Notes: generated by a model not told the origin, from the letters alone. Positions 1-9,153 are shown, numbered from the stretch's first letter. The stretch: 64,000 bases of DNA from Microbacterium sp. ET2 (GCF_030347395.1 NZ_CP128170.1:1612001-1676000), one strand, 5' to 3'. Numbers and translations are program-made.

Positions 1-1959
1 GGTTGTGCCGTTGACGGCGAGCTGTGTAGCGCTGAAGCCGCCGGTTCCATTGGCGTAGTGAATCAGGAGCCGCTGCTCACCGGCCTGGGTAGCGCTCACA
101 GCGAACTGGACGTAGTTCCCTGCGGCGTCGAGCCCTCCCACGTATTCGCCGCCGGAGGCAGAGCCTCCAGTCCGCACATCTCCACCGGCGATCGAGGCGT
201 CTTCCGCTTCGTAGGTGACGGGGGTTTGTGAGACCCGGAACAGCTTCACATCGTCGATCGCGGCATACCCGTTGTTGGGGGAGGAGGGCATGTGGAGCCC
301 GATCCGCGCGGTGCTCGTCCCGCTGACGAACTCGACGGACCGGAGCACCCATTCGCGGTCCTCGATCAGGGTGGAACCGACCACGTCAGCGAACAGCTCG
401 CTTCCGCCGTTGGTGTCCAGGAACAGCCGCGCTGCGACGTCGGACTGCACGAACGCCTCGAGCCGATACCGTTGCCCGGGAACCAGTCCGCTCACCGTGG
501 TGGCGAGCCTGACTTCGTCCACGCTGCTGTCGGTGAAGACGGTGCCCTTCCACTGACCTGACAAGGCCGTGCCGTTGTCCTCGGCGAAGGCGTTGGGTGA
601 TCCCGTGTCGGTACCGACGGTCGTCTTCGTCCAGCCGGCGAGAGTGCCGTGCTCGAAATCGTAGTTGTTGATCAGGATGTCGACGGGCGGGGCGATGTCC
701 TGACCGTTGATCGTGTAGGTGGTGGCGCCGACACTTCCGCCGCGTGCGATGATCTGGTCTTCGGCGTTGGCTTGGTAGAGCGCCGCGAGGGAGTCCCAGG
801 ACTGGCTGGTCGGGTAGTTGGCGGCGATGAACGGATCGAATCCGGTCACGGTGTCGTTGATGTAGCGCCCGTTGCCGTTCTGGTAGATGCGGTCCTTGAA
901 GGCTTGGGGCGTCCCGGCCATTCCCTTGATGATTCCCATGAGACCGCCGACGGTGGCCGCGGTGCAGTCGGCGTCATTTCCGCTGAGGGAGGCGATCTTG
1001 ATGGTCTCCACGTAATCGTTGCCGCCGTAGAGGATCGCGATCATGGCGGCGCCGTTGTTGCGATCCGGGAGCGCCAGGTTGTTGTCGTTCTGGTAGACAT
1101 TGCGCACGAATTGCATCAGCTGCCCTTGGGCCCACCGCCAGTCCGAAGGGTTCTGGGCATGCAGGGCGACGACCTTGTCGTAGATGGCGCGCGGCCATCC
1201 TCCTCGTGGCAGGACCTTGACCGCCTCGTGAAGGACGTCCCGCGCGTCGGTGGCGAAGTACCCCAGTGAGTACATCGTCGTGAACAGGGAGGCCCATTCC
1301 ACGCTGTCGAACTCAGTGGTGATCTGCCCGAAGCGGTCGCCGAGCGCGCGGGCGGTTTCCGGCATCCCCGGAGCGACCATACCCAGCGTTTCGGTTTCGA
1401 TATAGCCCTCGGTGAGCCAGAAGAACCGGTTGTACTCAGCCTGCCCGGTAGCCGGGGCGTAGAAGTTGTCCTGCCGCATCGTGTCGTTGGCGATCTTCCC
1501 GGGGCCGAAGTCGCGGACGTCGTGCTCGACCCATTCCCGCTTGATGTCCCCGAATGACACGTCCGGGCCGCTGGCGTCCAGGACATGCTGGAGGAAGAAG
1601 TCCACGTGGTAATCGTCGTCGCTGCCCAGCTCGTTGGATGCGAAGTTGGGCGCTCCGAGCCGGTCGTAGCCCGGGTATCCGTTCGGTGTCCAACATGACG
1701 CGGGCGCGTCGCCGGAGTATGGGCCTTTGGTGAGTTCGAAGCAGGAGTCCGGCATCGGGTTGGCCCCGTAGGTGGGGTGGAACTCGTACCCGGAGAGGAA
1801 GCCCCCGACCTGCCCGATGATGCCGGCGAGCGTCTTGTCGGCGTAGGACGCCTTTGTGATAGTCAGGGTGGCGGCGTCTGCTGGCTGGGCGGCTGGGGCC
1901 GCCACCAGCAACGCAATGCTGGCGGCGGCCGTGGCGGCGACGGCGATGGGCTTCTTCAT
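1..1959 (-). CDS. secreted ADP-ribosylglycohydrolase-family protein with C-terminal carbohydrate-binding modules (3' end outside window)
   Basis: The frame is open from ATG at 1959 to the window edge (653 codons seen, C-terminus missing). Residues 1 to about 29 form a Sec signal peptide with a hydrophobic alanine-rich core, so the protein is exported. The body resembles the ADP-ribosylglycohydrolase fold: an acidic GSDDDYHVDFF segment near residue 110 and SGNDADCTAATVGGLMG near residue 328 match the two metal-binding motifs of the family. From about residue 428 a jelly-roll carbohydrate-binding module is likely (NNYDFEHGTLAGWT start), followed from about 578 by a second CBM6/CBM35-like module (VTYEAEDA start). 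The gene lies 20 bases after the glycosidase-like gene and belongs to the sugar-uptake operon. Family members in such loci probably act on glycosidic substrates rather than ADP-ribosyl proteins. That substrate is inference. Confidence 0.72.
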   Translation of the reverse strand, partial: MKKPIAVAATAAASIALLVAAPAAQPADAATLTITKASYADKTLAGIIGQVGGFLSGYEFHPTYGANPMPDSCFELTKGPYSGDAPASCWTPNGYPGYDRLGAPNFASNELGSDDDYHVDFFLQHVLDASGPDVSFGDIKREWVEHDVRDFGPGKIANDTMRQDNFYAPATGQAEYNRFFWLTEGYIETETLGMVAPGMPETARALGDRFGQITTEFDSVEWASLFTTMYSLGYFATDARDVLHEAVKVLPRGGWPRAIYDKVVALHAQNPSDWRWAQGQLMQFVRNVYQNDNNLALPDRNNGAAMIAILYGGNDYVETIKIASLSGNDADCTAATVGGLMGIIKGMAGTPQAFKDRIYQNGNGRYINDTVTGFDPFIAANYPTSQSWDSLAALYQANAEDQIIARGGSVGATTYTINGQDIAPPVDILINNYDFEHGTLAGWTKTTVGTDTGSPNAFAEDNGTALSGQWKGTVFTDSSVDEVRLATTVSGLVPGQRYRLEAFVQSDVAARLFLDTNGGSELFADVVGSTLIEDREWVLRSVEFVSGTSTARIGLHMPSSPNNGYAAIDDVKLFRVSQTPVTYEAEDASIAGGDVRTGGSASGGEYVGGLDAAGNYVQFAVSATQAGEQRLLIHYANGTGGFSATQLAVNGTT

Positions 1960-1979
1960 TGAGGCTCTCCTTCGAGCGT

Positions 1980-3638
1980 CTAGTGGGGATCGGTGAGGAA
2001 CTCGTTGGTGCGCTTGCCTGCGAACAGGTCTGCGTAGGTGCGGGCGTCCTCGAGGATGCGCTGCACCTTGTCGGGTGCGGCGCTGATGGAGTCCCGCACG
2101 AGGTTGAGCGTGGGGATGACTCCCTCGCGCACAGGGAGCCGCCAGGCGTCGACCCATCCGGCTTCGTGTACGCCGCTGGAGCCGAACGCAGGGTCGCCCA
2201 TGCTGACGTGCCCGAACATCCGGTTGGTGCGGGTGAACAGGTCCGCGTCGGGTTCGTCGTGCAGGGTGGGCACGTAGTGGCGGTGGCCGGCTTGCACGAG
2301 GGGGATGTGGTCGGCGATCGCGTCGAACCACCCCTCGCCGCCGATCATGAGGCCCGGGATGGCGGCATGGATTCCGTCAACGAGAGCGCGCAGCCCTTCG
2401 GTGGTGTCTCCTGCGGGGTCGTTGCCGTGCATGGCGGAGATGTCGAGGAAGGCGGCGTCGAATCCGAACTGCTGGTGATTGCTGCTGATCTGGTCGATGA
2501 GGTGAGCGCGCCACGGCGCGTAGGCGGGGTTGATGAGCGCGCCGCCAGCGAAGTCGTAGGTGCGGGCGGAGTCCCAGTCCACTGATCCGACGGCGGGGAA
2601 CCCGCCCGCCGTGCGCAGGATGCCCGGCTCGCCCCAGCGTTCGAATCCTGGGAGGTCGCGGGCGGCGATGTTGGCGCCATACATCGGCATGATGTGGACG
2701 CCGAGCTCGTGGGCGCCGTCGATGAGGCGCTGGTACCCGTCGTCGCCGCCGAGTCGAGGGTCGGCGCCGTATCGCCCGTACCAGCGGTAGTAGCGTCCCT
2801 CCCAGCCGGGAAGGTATGCCAGGACGCGGCTTCCGCCGATTTGCGCGCTGATGTCGCTGAGGCGGTCGAGCATCTCGGCGTAGTCGTGGAACACGTACCC
2901 GGTGAAATGACGGCCGTGCAGTCCCACGACCAGCGACACCTCATGCATCCAGTCAGGGACGTCGGCTCGCTCGCCCCATTCCGTCGCCGCGTATGCGGTC
3001 TGAATGTGGATTCGGTGCCGTTCCATCAGGGTGTCCAGCGACTGGCCTGCGGAGATGCGCCACGCAGGAGCGTCGAAGGCGGACGCCGCTGTCTGCGCGT
3101 CCGCTTCAACGTGCAGCTCGACGTTCATGCGGGTGGTGTCGCGGAAGTCCGGGATGAAGGCGAACCGTTTGATGCGGGGATGATCATCCAGTGAGCGCAC
3201 GGCGAGGGAGCCGGGTGCATCGATCGCGAACAGCGGGCTGGCTAGGTCGAACCATCCGTCGGGGTACTTCAGCAGCCGGCCGCTGTCCGGGATTGAGAGG
3301 CGGCCTTCGCGGACGCCGATGATGTCTCCGACTGGCTGGTCGTGGATGGTGACGGCGATCGAGCGGATGGCGTCGGAGTGTGTGGCGCTCACCCGTACGT
3401 CGAGCTCACCCTCGAGGGGGGTGAGCAGCACCTTGAGGGTGCCGGGGGCAGTTTCCTGCCCGCCTGCCCAGCTCAGACGGTCCGCAGTGATCCGGGTCCC
3501 CTCGTCATCGGTCGTGGTGACCCGGACACTGTCGGGGTCGATGCCGAAGACGTTGTCGAACGTGTGCAGGCGCACGCTGATCTTTCCGACGGGTGTGTCG
3601 AAGAGAGGGTGGGGCCAGGGGAAGCTGAGGTCCATCAT
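1980..3638 (-). CDS. putative cytoplasmic TIM-barrel glycoside hydrolase (DUF6259-like)
   Basis: A 552-residue protein without signal peptide or membrane segment. The N-terminal ~200 residues look like a beta-sandwich. The central part looks like a glycosidase barrel: a strand ending LAYLPGWEGRYYRW (about 280), then VHIMPMYGAN, then FDAAFLDISAMHG (about 400), then IGGEGWFDAI (about 435). The Asp of FLDIS and the Glu of GGEGW are candidate catalytic residues by position, as in retaining barrel glycosidases; this is inference. The start is ambiguous between ATG 3638 and ATG 3635. The gene is 42 bases downstream of the substrate-binding protein gene and co-directional with the transporter, so it likely hydrolyses the imported oligosaccharide. 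I do not recognise the exact family with certainty. Confidence 0.6.
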   Translation of the reverse strand: MMDLSFPWPHPLFDTPVGKISVRLHTFDNVFGIDPDSVRVTTTDDEGTRITADRLSWAGGQETAPGTLKVLLTPLEGELDVRVSATHSDAIRSIAVTIHDQPVGDIIGVREGRLSIPDSGRLLKYPDGWFDLASPLFAIDAPGSLAVRSLDDHPRIKRFAFIPDFRDTTRMNVELHVEADAQTAASAFDAPAWRISAGQSLDTLMERHRIHIQTAYAATEWGERADVPDWMHEVSLVVGLHGRHFTGYVFHDYAEMLDRLSDISAQIGGSRVLAYLPGWEGRYYRWYGRYGADPRLGGDDGYQRLIDGAHELGVHIMPMYGANIAARDLPGFERWGEPGILRTAGGFPAVGSVDWDSARTYDFAGGALINPAYAPWRAHLIDQISSNHQQFGFDAAFLDISAMHGNDPAGDTTEGLRALVDGIHAAIPGLMIGGEGWFDAIADHIPLVQAGHRHYVPTLHDEPDADLFTRTNRMFGHVSMGDPAFGSSGVHEAGWVDAWRLPVREGVIPTLNLVRDSISAAPDKVQRILEDARTYADLFAGKRTNEFLTDPH

Positions 3639-3680
3639 GAGCTGGGCAGGTTCTTTCGTTTCGGGTAGGGCGGGTGAAGG

Positions 3681-4968
3681 TCAGCCGCCGAGGCGGGAGT
3701 CGAACGCGGACTGGGTGGAGCCGATCGCGCCGTCACCCTCTCCGTCGATCACCCACGAGCGGATCAGCTGCAGGAAGGGACCGGTCGGGTCGATGAACAC
3801 GGCGTTGTAGTACGGCGTGTTCGGGACGTCCGCGATGGCGATGAGCTCGTTGGCGATGACCCGCCGCGGGTCGGCGGCCGTGTTCGGGTTGTCGATCAGG
3901 TCGGAGCGGACGACAAGGCTTCCCGCCTCCGCGACGATGTCCGTCTGCACTTCTTCGCTCATGCTCCATTCGATGAAGTCCCAGGCCGTGCCGGCGTTCT
4001 TAGCGCCCACCGGGATGCCGACGACGTCACCGCCGACGAATGCTGCCTGGCCGCCGTCTTCACCGGGGATCGGGGTGACGCCGAAGTCGGGCCCGTCGGC
4101 GCCGAACAGTCCGATGCCGAAGCTGCCGAGGGACACCATGCCGATCTTGTTGGACTGGAACGAGGTCACCCAGGTGGCGCCGTTGTCGTCCTTGGCGCTG
4201 GGCGGGATGAGGCCCTCGTCCCACATCTGCTGGTAGAAGTCGAACGTTGTCGCGACGGCAGGGTCGTCGAGCGTCGCCTCGGTGCCGTCCTCGTTGAGAA
4301 CGTTGCCGTCGTTGGCCCAGACCCACGGCAATGTGCCGTACGCGTTGCAGCCTGCGCAGTTACCGGCGAAGTAGAAGCCGTAGGTCTCATCTCCGAGAGC
4401 CGTGATGGCCCGTGCGGCCTCGAGCACCTCGTCATAGGTGGTCGGGGGTGCTTCGGGGTCGAGACCGGCCGCTTCGAACAGCTCCTTGTTGTAGTACAGA
4501 AGCGAGACATCCAGTTGGTGGGGCACGCCATAGACGGCGTCGCCCGCGCTCGAGATCTCGACCGCGGCAGGGGCGAGCCTCGTCGCGGTATTCAAGACCG
4601 TCCACCTGAGCGGTGATGTCCTGCAGCAGGTTCTCTGTGACGAGCGCCTGCGCGTTGGCGATGTCGACGACGGCGATGTCTGGGACGTCGCCGGAGCGGA
4701 CGGCCTGAATGAATTTCTGCACGTACTGTGCGTCGGGGATCGCGACCAGTTCGATCTCCCGGTCAGGGTTCTCGGCGTTCCAGGCTTCGACGAGCTTCTC
4801 GTCGAGAGGGGCGTCGGCGGCGCGCACCCACAGTGTCGCGGGGCCGTCACCCTCAGGCTCCGTTGCTGCAGGGGCGGGCGTGGCCCCACCGGCGCATGCA
4901 GTCAGCAGTCCGAGTGCCGTGAGGGTTGCCGCAACGGCGAAGATGCGGCGGGTGCTGTGTGTTCTCAT
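3681..4968 (-). pseudogene. carbohydrate ABC transporter substrate-binding lipoprotein, frameshifted
   Basis: The N-terminal part starts at ATG 4968 (AAAGGA upstream) with a lipoprotein signal peptide, lipobox LLTAC and Cys25. The reading frame follows a family 1 sugar-binding protein to LEYRDE near 4580. The rest, from LAPAAVEISSAGDAV to the stop at 3681, continues in another frame and includes typical segments such as DVSLLYYNKELFEAAGLDP and the C-terminal PTGPFLQLIRSW. The total span of 1288 bases is one base over a multiple of three, so one extra base in the CC at 4578-4579 explains everything. Restoring it gives about 428 residues, the normal length. This is either a sequencing error or a recent inactivation of the receptor of the neighbouring transporter. 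Confidence 0.85.
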
Positions 4969-5004
4969 TGGTGTTCCTTTCGGGTGGGGTGGGTGACTGC
5001 GGTG

Positions 5005-5904
5005 TCAGCCCTTCACCGCGCCGGCGGTCAGACCGGCGACGTAGTAGCGCTGCAGGATGAGGAAGACGATGATGCAGGGGACAGCCGAGACGATCGCGCC
5101 GGCTTCGAGGACGCCCCAATTCAGCGTCCCGAATGCGCCCGACTGAAGGTTTGCAAGTGCGACTGGGAGGGTGAAGGCGTCCTGCCGGGTGGTGAAGATC
5201 AGCGCGGCGAGGAACTCGTTCCAGGCGTTGAAGAATGCGTAGATCGCGACCGTGGCGATTCCGGGGACGACCATGGGGGCCATCACCCGCACGAGGGTCG
5301 TCCATGTGGACGCGCCGTCCATGATCGCGGCTTCCTCGATGCCGTCGGGGATCGCCGAGAACGCGGCACGCATCGTGAAGACCCCGAACGGGAGGATGAA
5401 CGACGTGTAGACCAGCACCAGCCCGAAGATCGAGTTAGTGAGGGAGAGCTGGTCGAGGATCGCGTAGAGGGCGGGAATGATCGACTGGAACGGGATCATC
5501 AGCGTGCTGAGCAGCACGATGAACTGCACGCCTGCTCCGCGGAAGCGGAACCTGGCGAATCCGAATCCGGCGAGAACGCTCAGCAGGGTGCCCAATAGGA
5601 CGGTGCCCAGTGATGCTCCGACGCTGTTGAGGACGTAGCCCCACATTCCCGCGTCCGCCAAGAGCTGGTAGTTCTCGAGGCTCGGCCGTTCAGGCAGATA
5701 GGTGGGCGGCACCTGGGCGAACTCCGCGGTGCCCTTGAACGAGCTGATGAACAGCCACAGCAAGGGGGATGCGAACAGCAGCGCGACGATCGAGGCGACA
5801 ACGTAGAAGCTCGCGGACCGAAGGAAGTGACGCGGTCGAGGCGAGCGCTTCGACGCTGGCGCAGTCACGGGCGGTGCGGCCTCTCGGGTGAGGGTGGCGG
5901 TCAT
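5005..5904 (-). CDS. carbohydrate ABC transporter permease, MalG type
   Basis: A 299-residue inner-membrane permease of the CUT1 sugar ABC family. It has a basic N-terminus, a first membrane helix around residues 35-55 and about six helices in all. The cytoplasmic EAA loop that contacts the ATPase reads EEAAIMDGASTWTTLVRVMA near residue 195. The start ATG 5904 overlaps the stop of the upstream permease by 4 bases (ATGA), which implies translational coupling; in-frame sequence further upstream is a shadow of that gene. No ATPase gene lies in the locus, so a shared MsmK-like ATPase encoded elsewhere probably energises it, as is common for actinobacterial sugar importers. Confidence 0.92.
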   Translation of the reverse strand: MTATLTREAAPPVTAPASKRSPRPRHFLRSASFYVVASIVALLFASPLLWLFISSFKGTAEFAQVPPTYLPERPSLENYQLLADAGMWGYVLNSVGASLGTVLLGTLLSVLAGFGFARFRFRGAGVQFIVLLSTLMIPFQSIIPALYAILDQLSLTNSIFGLVLVYTSFILPFGVFTMRAAFSAIPDGIEEAAIMDGASTWTTLVRVMAPMVVPGIATVAIYAFFNAWNEFLAALIFTTRQDAFTLPVALANLQSGAFGTLNWGVLEAGAIVSAVPCIIVFLILQRYYVAGLTAGAVKG

Positions 5905-6836
5905 CGGTCGTCTCCCTGGCGAAGGATGCGGAACTGGACGATGGTCAGAAGCAGAAGGATCACCATCAGCACCACAGACAGGGCGGCCGCGTAGCCCAAG
6001 TCGAAGTCGATGAACCCGGCCCGGTAGATCAGATAGACGACGGTGACGGTGGAGGAGTCCGGGCCGCCCTGGGTAAGGATGAAGAACTGATCGAAAGCCA
6101 GATAGCTGCTGATGACGGTGAGGATGAGCACCAGGGCGATCGTGGGCTTCAACAGCGGCAGAGTGATCGACCCCAGCCGACGCCACCAACCTGCCCCGTC
6201 GAGCTGCGCGGCCTCGTAGATGTCCTCCGAGATGGCGTTCATCCCGGACATCAGCAGCAGCATCGTCAGCCCGACCGTCTTCCAGACCACGAGGATGATC
6301 ACGATGGTGAAGGCCAGGCCGAAGTCGCTGAACCATGAGATCGGTGACTCGATGAGGGCAAGATCTCCCAGCGCCGCGTTGACTACGCCGATCCGGCCGT
6401 CCAGGATCCACAGCGTCATGTAGCTGGCGGTGGCAAACCCGATCACCACGGGAACCACATAGACGGTGCGGAACACCGACACGCCGCGCCGAGGAGTCGA
6501 GACAAGCAGTGCCAAAGCGAACCCGACGATCAAGAGCACGACAGTGACGACGACGGTGTACAGCGTTGTGAAGCCGATCGCCTGGTACAAGCCTGCATCC
6601 GCGAAGGCCCTGGCGTAGTTGTCGACGCCGATGAAGGTGAGCTCACCGAGTAGGGAGTAGTCGAAAAACGAGATCACAACCGTCCAGATCGTCGGCGCGA
6701 CGAAAAGCACGACAACCAAAGCCATTGCCGGGGCCACGAACAGCCACCCGGCCCGCTGCCTGCGTCGCAAAGGGTTGGTCGCTTTCGGCGTGCGCCGAGG
6801 ACGAAGGATGCCCGGAACATAGGGCGTCGTTGCCAT
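5901..6836 (-). CDS. carbohydrate ABC transporter permease, MalF type
   Basis: A 311-residue CUT1 permease and the first gene of the sugar operon. About six membrane helices are visible, the first near residues 30-52. The EAA loop reads EAAQLDGAGWWRRLGSITLP near residue 215. It pairs with the MalG-type subunit encoded next, with a 4-base overlap. The gene begins 96 bases from the divergent lacI start, directly behind the promoter and two operators described separately, so the whole operon should be repressed by the LacI-type protein in the absence of its sugar ligand. Confidence 0.92.
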   Translation of the reverse strand: MATTPYVPGILRPRRTPKATNPLRRRQRAGWLFVAPAMALVVVLFVAPTIWTVVISFFDYSLLGELTFIGVDNYARAFADAGLYQAIGFTTLYTVVVTVVLLIVGFALALLVSTPRRGVSVFRTVYVVPVVIGFATASYMTLWILDGRIGVVNAALGDLALIESPISWFSDFGLAFTIVIILVVWKTVGLTMLLLMSGMNAISEDIYEAAQLDGAGWWRRLGSITLPLLKPTIALVLILTVISSYLAFDQFFILTQGGPDSSTVTVVYLIYRAGFIDFDLGYAAALSVVLMVILLLLTIVQFRILRQGDDR

Positions 6837-6860
6837 GGATGACTCGCTTCAGAAGGATTT

Positions 6861-6876
6861 ACGAAATCGTTGTCGT
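6861..6876. promoter_or_regulatory. LacI-type operator O1
   Basis: ACGAAATCGTTGTCGT is an imperfect palindrome of pattern ACGAnAnCGnTnTCGT with the central CG typical of LacI-family operators. Flanking bases extend the symmetry to TTACGAAATCGTTGTCGTAA (6859-6878). It lies just downstream of the inferred start point of the minus-strand operon. Confidence 0.8.
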
Positions 6877-6891
6877 AAGATGGACATGACA

Positions 6892-6920
6892 AGTAAGCCA
6901 CGAAATCGTTATCGTGTCAA
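6892..6920 (-). promoter_or_regulatory. promoter of the sugar transport operon
   Basis: On the minus strand a consensus -35 box TTGACA (6915-6920) is followed after exactly 17 bases by CTTACT (6892-6897) as -10. Operator O2 fills the spacer, so repressor binding would exclude RNA polymerase. Confidence 0.6.
6900..6915. promoter_or_regulatory. LacI-type operator O2
   Basis: ACGAAATCGTTATCGT differs from O1 at one position and has the same ACGAnAnCGnTnTCGT symmetry. It is 39 bases from O1 centre to centre and sits between the -35 and -10 boxes of the operon promoter, 18 bases upstream of the lacI start. This suggests operon repression plus autoregulation. Confidence 0.82.
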
Positions 6921-6932
6921 GCGGAGGTACGA

Positions 6933-7964
6933 ATGCCCGAACAATTGTCAGCCGCCGCGCCGAGAAGAGTGACGCTGAAGGATGTCGCCCGCGCCTCGGG
7001 AGTCACGGCCTCGACGGTCTCGAAAGTGGTTAACGGTCGCCGGGACGTTGGTCCGGAGGCAAGGCAGAGGGTTCTCGACACGATCGATCGTCTCGGATTT
7101 CATCCGAACTCGGTCGCCCGGGGACTGCGCATGCAGCGAAGCGACACTCTTGCGATCGTGACCGACGACCTAGAGGGCATCTTCACCAATGCAATGATGC
7201 GCGGTGTTGAGGACGCCGCTTCCTCGGCCGGCTTCGGGGTCTTCCTCTGCAACTCGTACGGAGACCGGGACCGCGAGCAGCTTCAGCTTCAACGACTGCT
7301 GGACAAACGAGTGGACGCACTGATTTTCATGTCCGGCAACCGCGTCGGTCGCCGGCCCGAACCTGCGCTGCCCCTCCAGGGGACCCCCTACGTGTACCTC
7401 TACGAATACGGCGACGCCCAAGTCTCCACTGTCTTGCCAGACGACGTCGGAGGAGGAGCACTGGCCGCCACTCACCTCGTCGACGCGGGCGCGAGCAGAA
7501 TCGCCTTCATCAATGGTCCGCGCGAGTGGGAAGCTACCGCCGACCGGCTGCACGGGTTCACGCGAGAGCTCACAGCGCTCGGCCACCCTTTCGACAGATC
7601 GCTCCTGCGATGGTCGCCCAGCTGGAACGCCGAGGACGGGTATTTCCTTGCGAACGAACTCATGGACATCGTTCCGGACCTCGACGCGATCTTCTGCGGA
7701 AGTGACGATCTCGCCACCGGCGCGATGGCGGCTGTCCATGACCGCGGGCTATCGATCCCCGATGACGTTCAGATCGTTGGCTTCGACGACCGGTCGCTCG
7801 CCGAACATCAACGGCCCCCGCTGACGACGATCGCCCTTCCTCTGCACCAGATGGGCCACCTGGCCGGCGAGCAGGCCCTTGCTTCCCTGGAGCGCACCAC
7901 AGCGCCTGCCGTGTTCCGAGTTCCGTGCGAACTCGTCGTGCGCAAGTCGACGCGCGGCGGCTGA
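6933..7964 (+). CDS. LacI-family transcriptional regulator
   Basis: A 343-residue repressor of normal family length. The N-terminal helix-turn-helix reads TLKDVARASGVTASTVSKVV (residues 14-33) and is followed by the hinge helix region ending SVARGLRMQRSDTLAIV. The rest is the periplasmic-binding-protein-like ligand domain, with the typical late segment IVGFDDRSLAEHQRPPLTTI. The start ATG 6933 has GGAGG at 6923-6927. It is divergent from the sugar transporter operon, and the two matching palindromes between them are its likely operators. The inducer is unknown but should be the sugar imported by this locus. Confidence 0.93.
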   Translation: MPEQLSAAAPRRVTLKDVARASGVTASTVSKVVNGRRDVGPEARQRVLDTIDRLGFHPNSVARGLRMQRSDTLAIVTDDLEGIFTNAMMRGVEDAASSAGFGVFLCNSYGDRDREQLQLQRLLDKRVDALIFMSGNRVGRRPEPALPLQGTPYVYLYEYGDAQVSTVLPDDVGGGALAATHLVDAGASRIAFINGPREWEATADRLHGFTRELTALGHPFDRSLLRWSPSWNAEDGYFLANELMDIVPDLDAIFCGSDDLATGAMAAVHDRGLSIPDDVQIVGFDDRSLAEHQRPPLTTIALPLHQMGHLAGEQALASLERTTAPAVFRVPCELVVRKSTRGG

Positions 7965-8487
7965 GCGACGCGACACGCGCGCTGTCACGGTGAGCGCGGC
8001 GGGTTAGCTGCGGCGGCAGATCCGGCCCACCCAGGAGGACCGTATGGCGCACGGTCGTTCCCGCTTCTGACTGACCACCGCACGTGGACGCCTCCCGGAA
8101 ACCAAGACTTTGGCAGCAGGACAAACGCATCCTCACCCGCGTCGCAGTCGGCCTCGAAAGCGAACACTCGTAATCGAGAAGCGCCGTGCAGGCTGTCCGG
8201 GAATGAATGACCGGGGGTTCAGATGCCCGTGCACGGTGGGGATTGTGTGCGCATACCGGCCCCCAGGCGGCACGCCCATCCGATGCGGCATCGGCGGCCG
8301 ATCGACGCGATCACCACGAATGCGCGACGGGCGTCCCCAATCGGGCCCAGGCCCGCAAGGGGATGCCAACCGCGGCCGCTCAGGCCGGCTCGCGACCCGC
8401 CCCGTACGGGCATTGCACGGATGGGGATCCTCGGTGCGGCACGTAGCGGGAGGCAGAGCAAGCCACCGAATCCGCGGTGCGTGCGGT
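7965..8487. other. intergenic stretch without recognisable gene
   Basis: About 520 bases between the convergent lacI and nucleotidyltransferase genes. The short reading frames here overlap each other in every frame and have arginine/proline-rich low-complexity translations, so I see no gene. It is a plausible place for the left end of the integrative element, but I found no clear copy of the tRNA-Ser 3' end. Confidence 0.5.
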
Positions 8488-9153
8488 CTAGCGTGCGGGG
8501 ATCGCGCCGGGGTCGTCGCCGATTGAATAGACGATGCCGTGCAGATCGGTGAGCGCGTCGATGTCTTCCTGTGTGATGTTCACCGCGGCCGAACGGTTCC
8601 GCAGGAACTGGATCAGTTCATGGTCTGCCCACGTGAGCCTGTCGAGGTATGTGCTGAAGCTGCGTCCGCTGGCGCGGGCATAGGCGAGGGACGACTCCGT
8701 GACGTCCCCAGGCCTACGGCCGATGACTACCTCGAGGTCGATGTCACCGAGTTCTTGAACGTCGGGGTCTAGGTAACTGCCGAACACGCGGAGCCGTTCG
8801 ATGAAGCGAATCCGCTGCGGGTCGGCGTTGTACGTCTTCGCGCGCTCGATCACTCCGCTGAGCAGCCGCTCGGCCGTTGCTCGCTTGATCGGTTTCCCGA
8901 AGCTCGCCATGCTCAGAGCGTTGCCTTTGAGTGTCGTCGTCCACCACATGCGGTTGTCGTTGTGGCTGGCGACTGGCTCGAGGAATCCTTCAGCGGCGAG
9001 GCCTTGGACGGCCGTTTCCGCATCGATGTCGAGGCCTTCGAGGTACGACGCGGCGGAGGCGGCGGTGCGTTCGACGAGGCGATAGCGACGCACGACGTCG
9101 CGGGCGATCGACGCTGGCAGCCCACCAATGATGTCGGACTTCTGAACCCGCAT
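8488..9153 (-). CDS. nucleotidyltransferase-fold domain protein
   Basis: A 221-residue soluble protein. The segment FGSYLDPDVQELGDIDLEVV (about 123-142) has the GS...DxD signature of the minimal nucleotidyltransferase (polymerase beta) fold, as in MNT antitoxins and related enzymes. The N-terminal ~110 residues (SIARDVVRRYRL; GLAAEGFLEPV) look like a winged-helix module, so this may be a DNA-bound transferase. No HEPN partner gene is adjacent. It lies at the left side of the integrative element and has less GC-rich codon use than the chromosomal genes to the right. The target of transfer is unknown. Confidence 0.6.
   Translation of the reverse strand: MRVQKSDIIGGLPASIARDVVRRYRLVERTAASAASYLEGLDIDAETAVQGLAAEGFLEPVASHNDNRMWWTTTLKGNALSMASFGKPIKRATAERLLSGVIERAKTYNADPQRIRFIERLRVFGSYLDPDVQELGDIDLEVVIGRRPGDVTESSLAYARASGRSFSTYLDRLTWADHELIQFLRNRSAAVNITQEDIDALTDLHGIVYSIGDDPGAIPAR

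Noticed and set aside
8226..8250. Sequence resembling the 3' end of tRNA-Ser (CACGGTGGGGATT), possible left att site
   Set aside because: Only a short gapped match of about 8-12 bases, within chance in GC-rich DNA.
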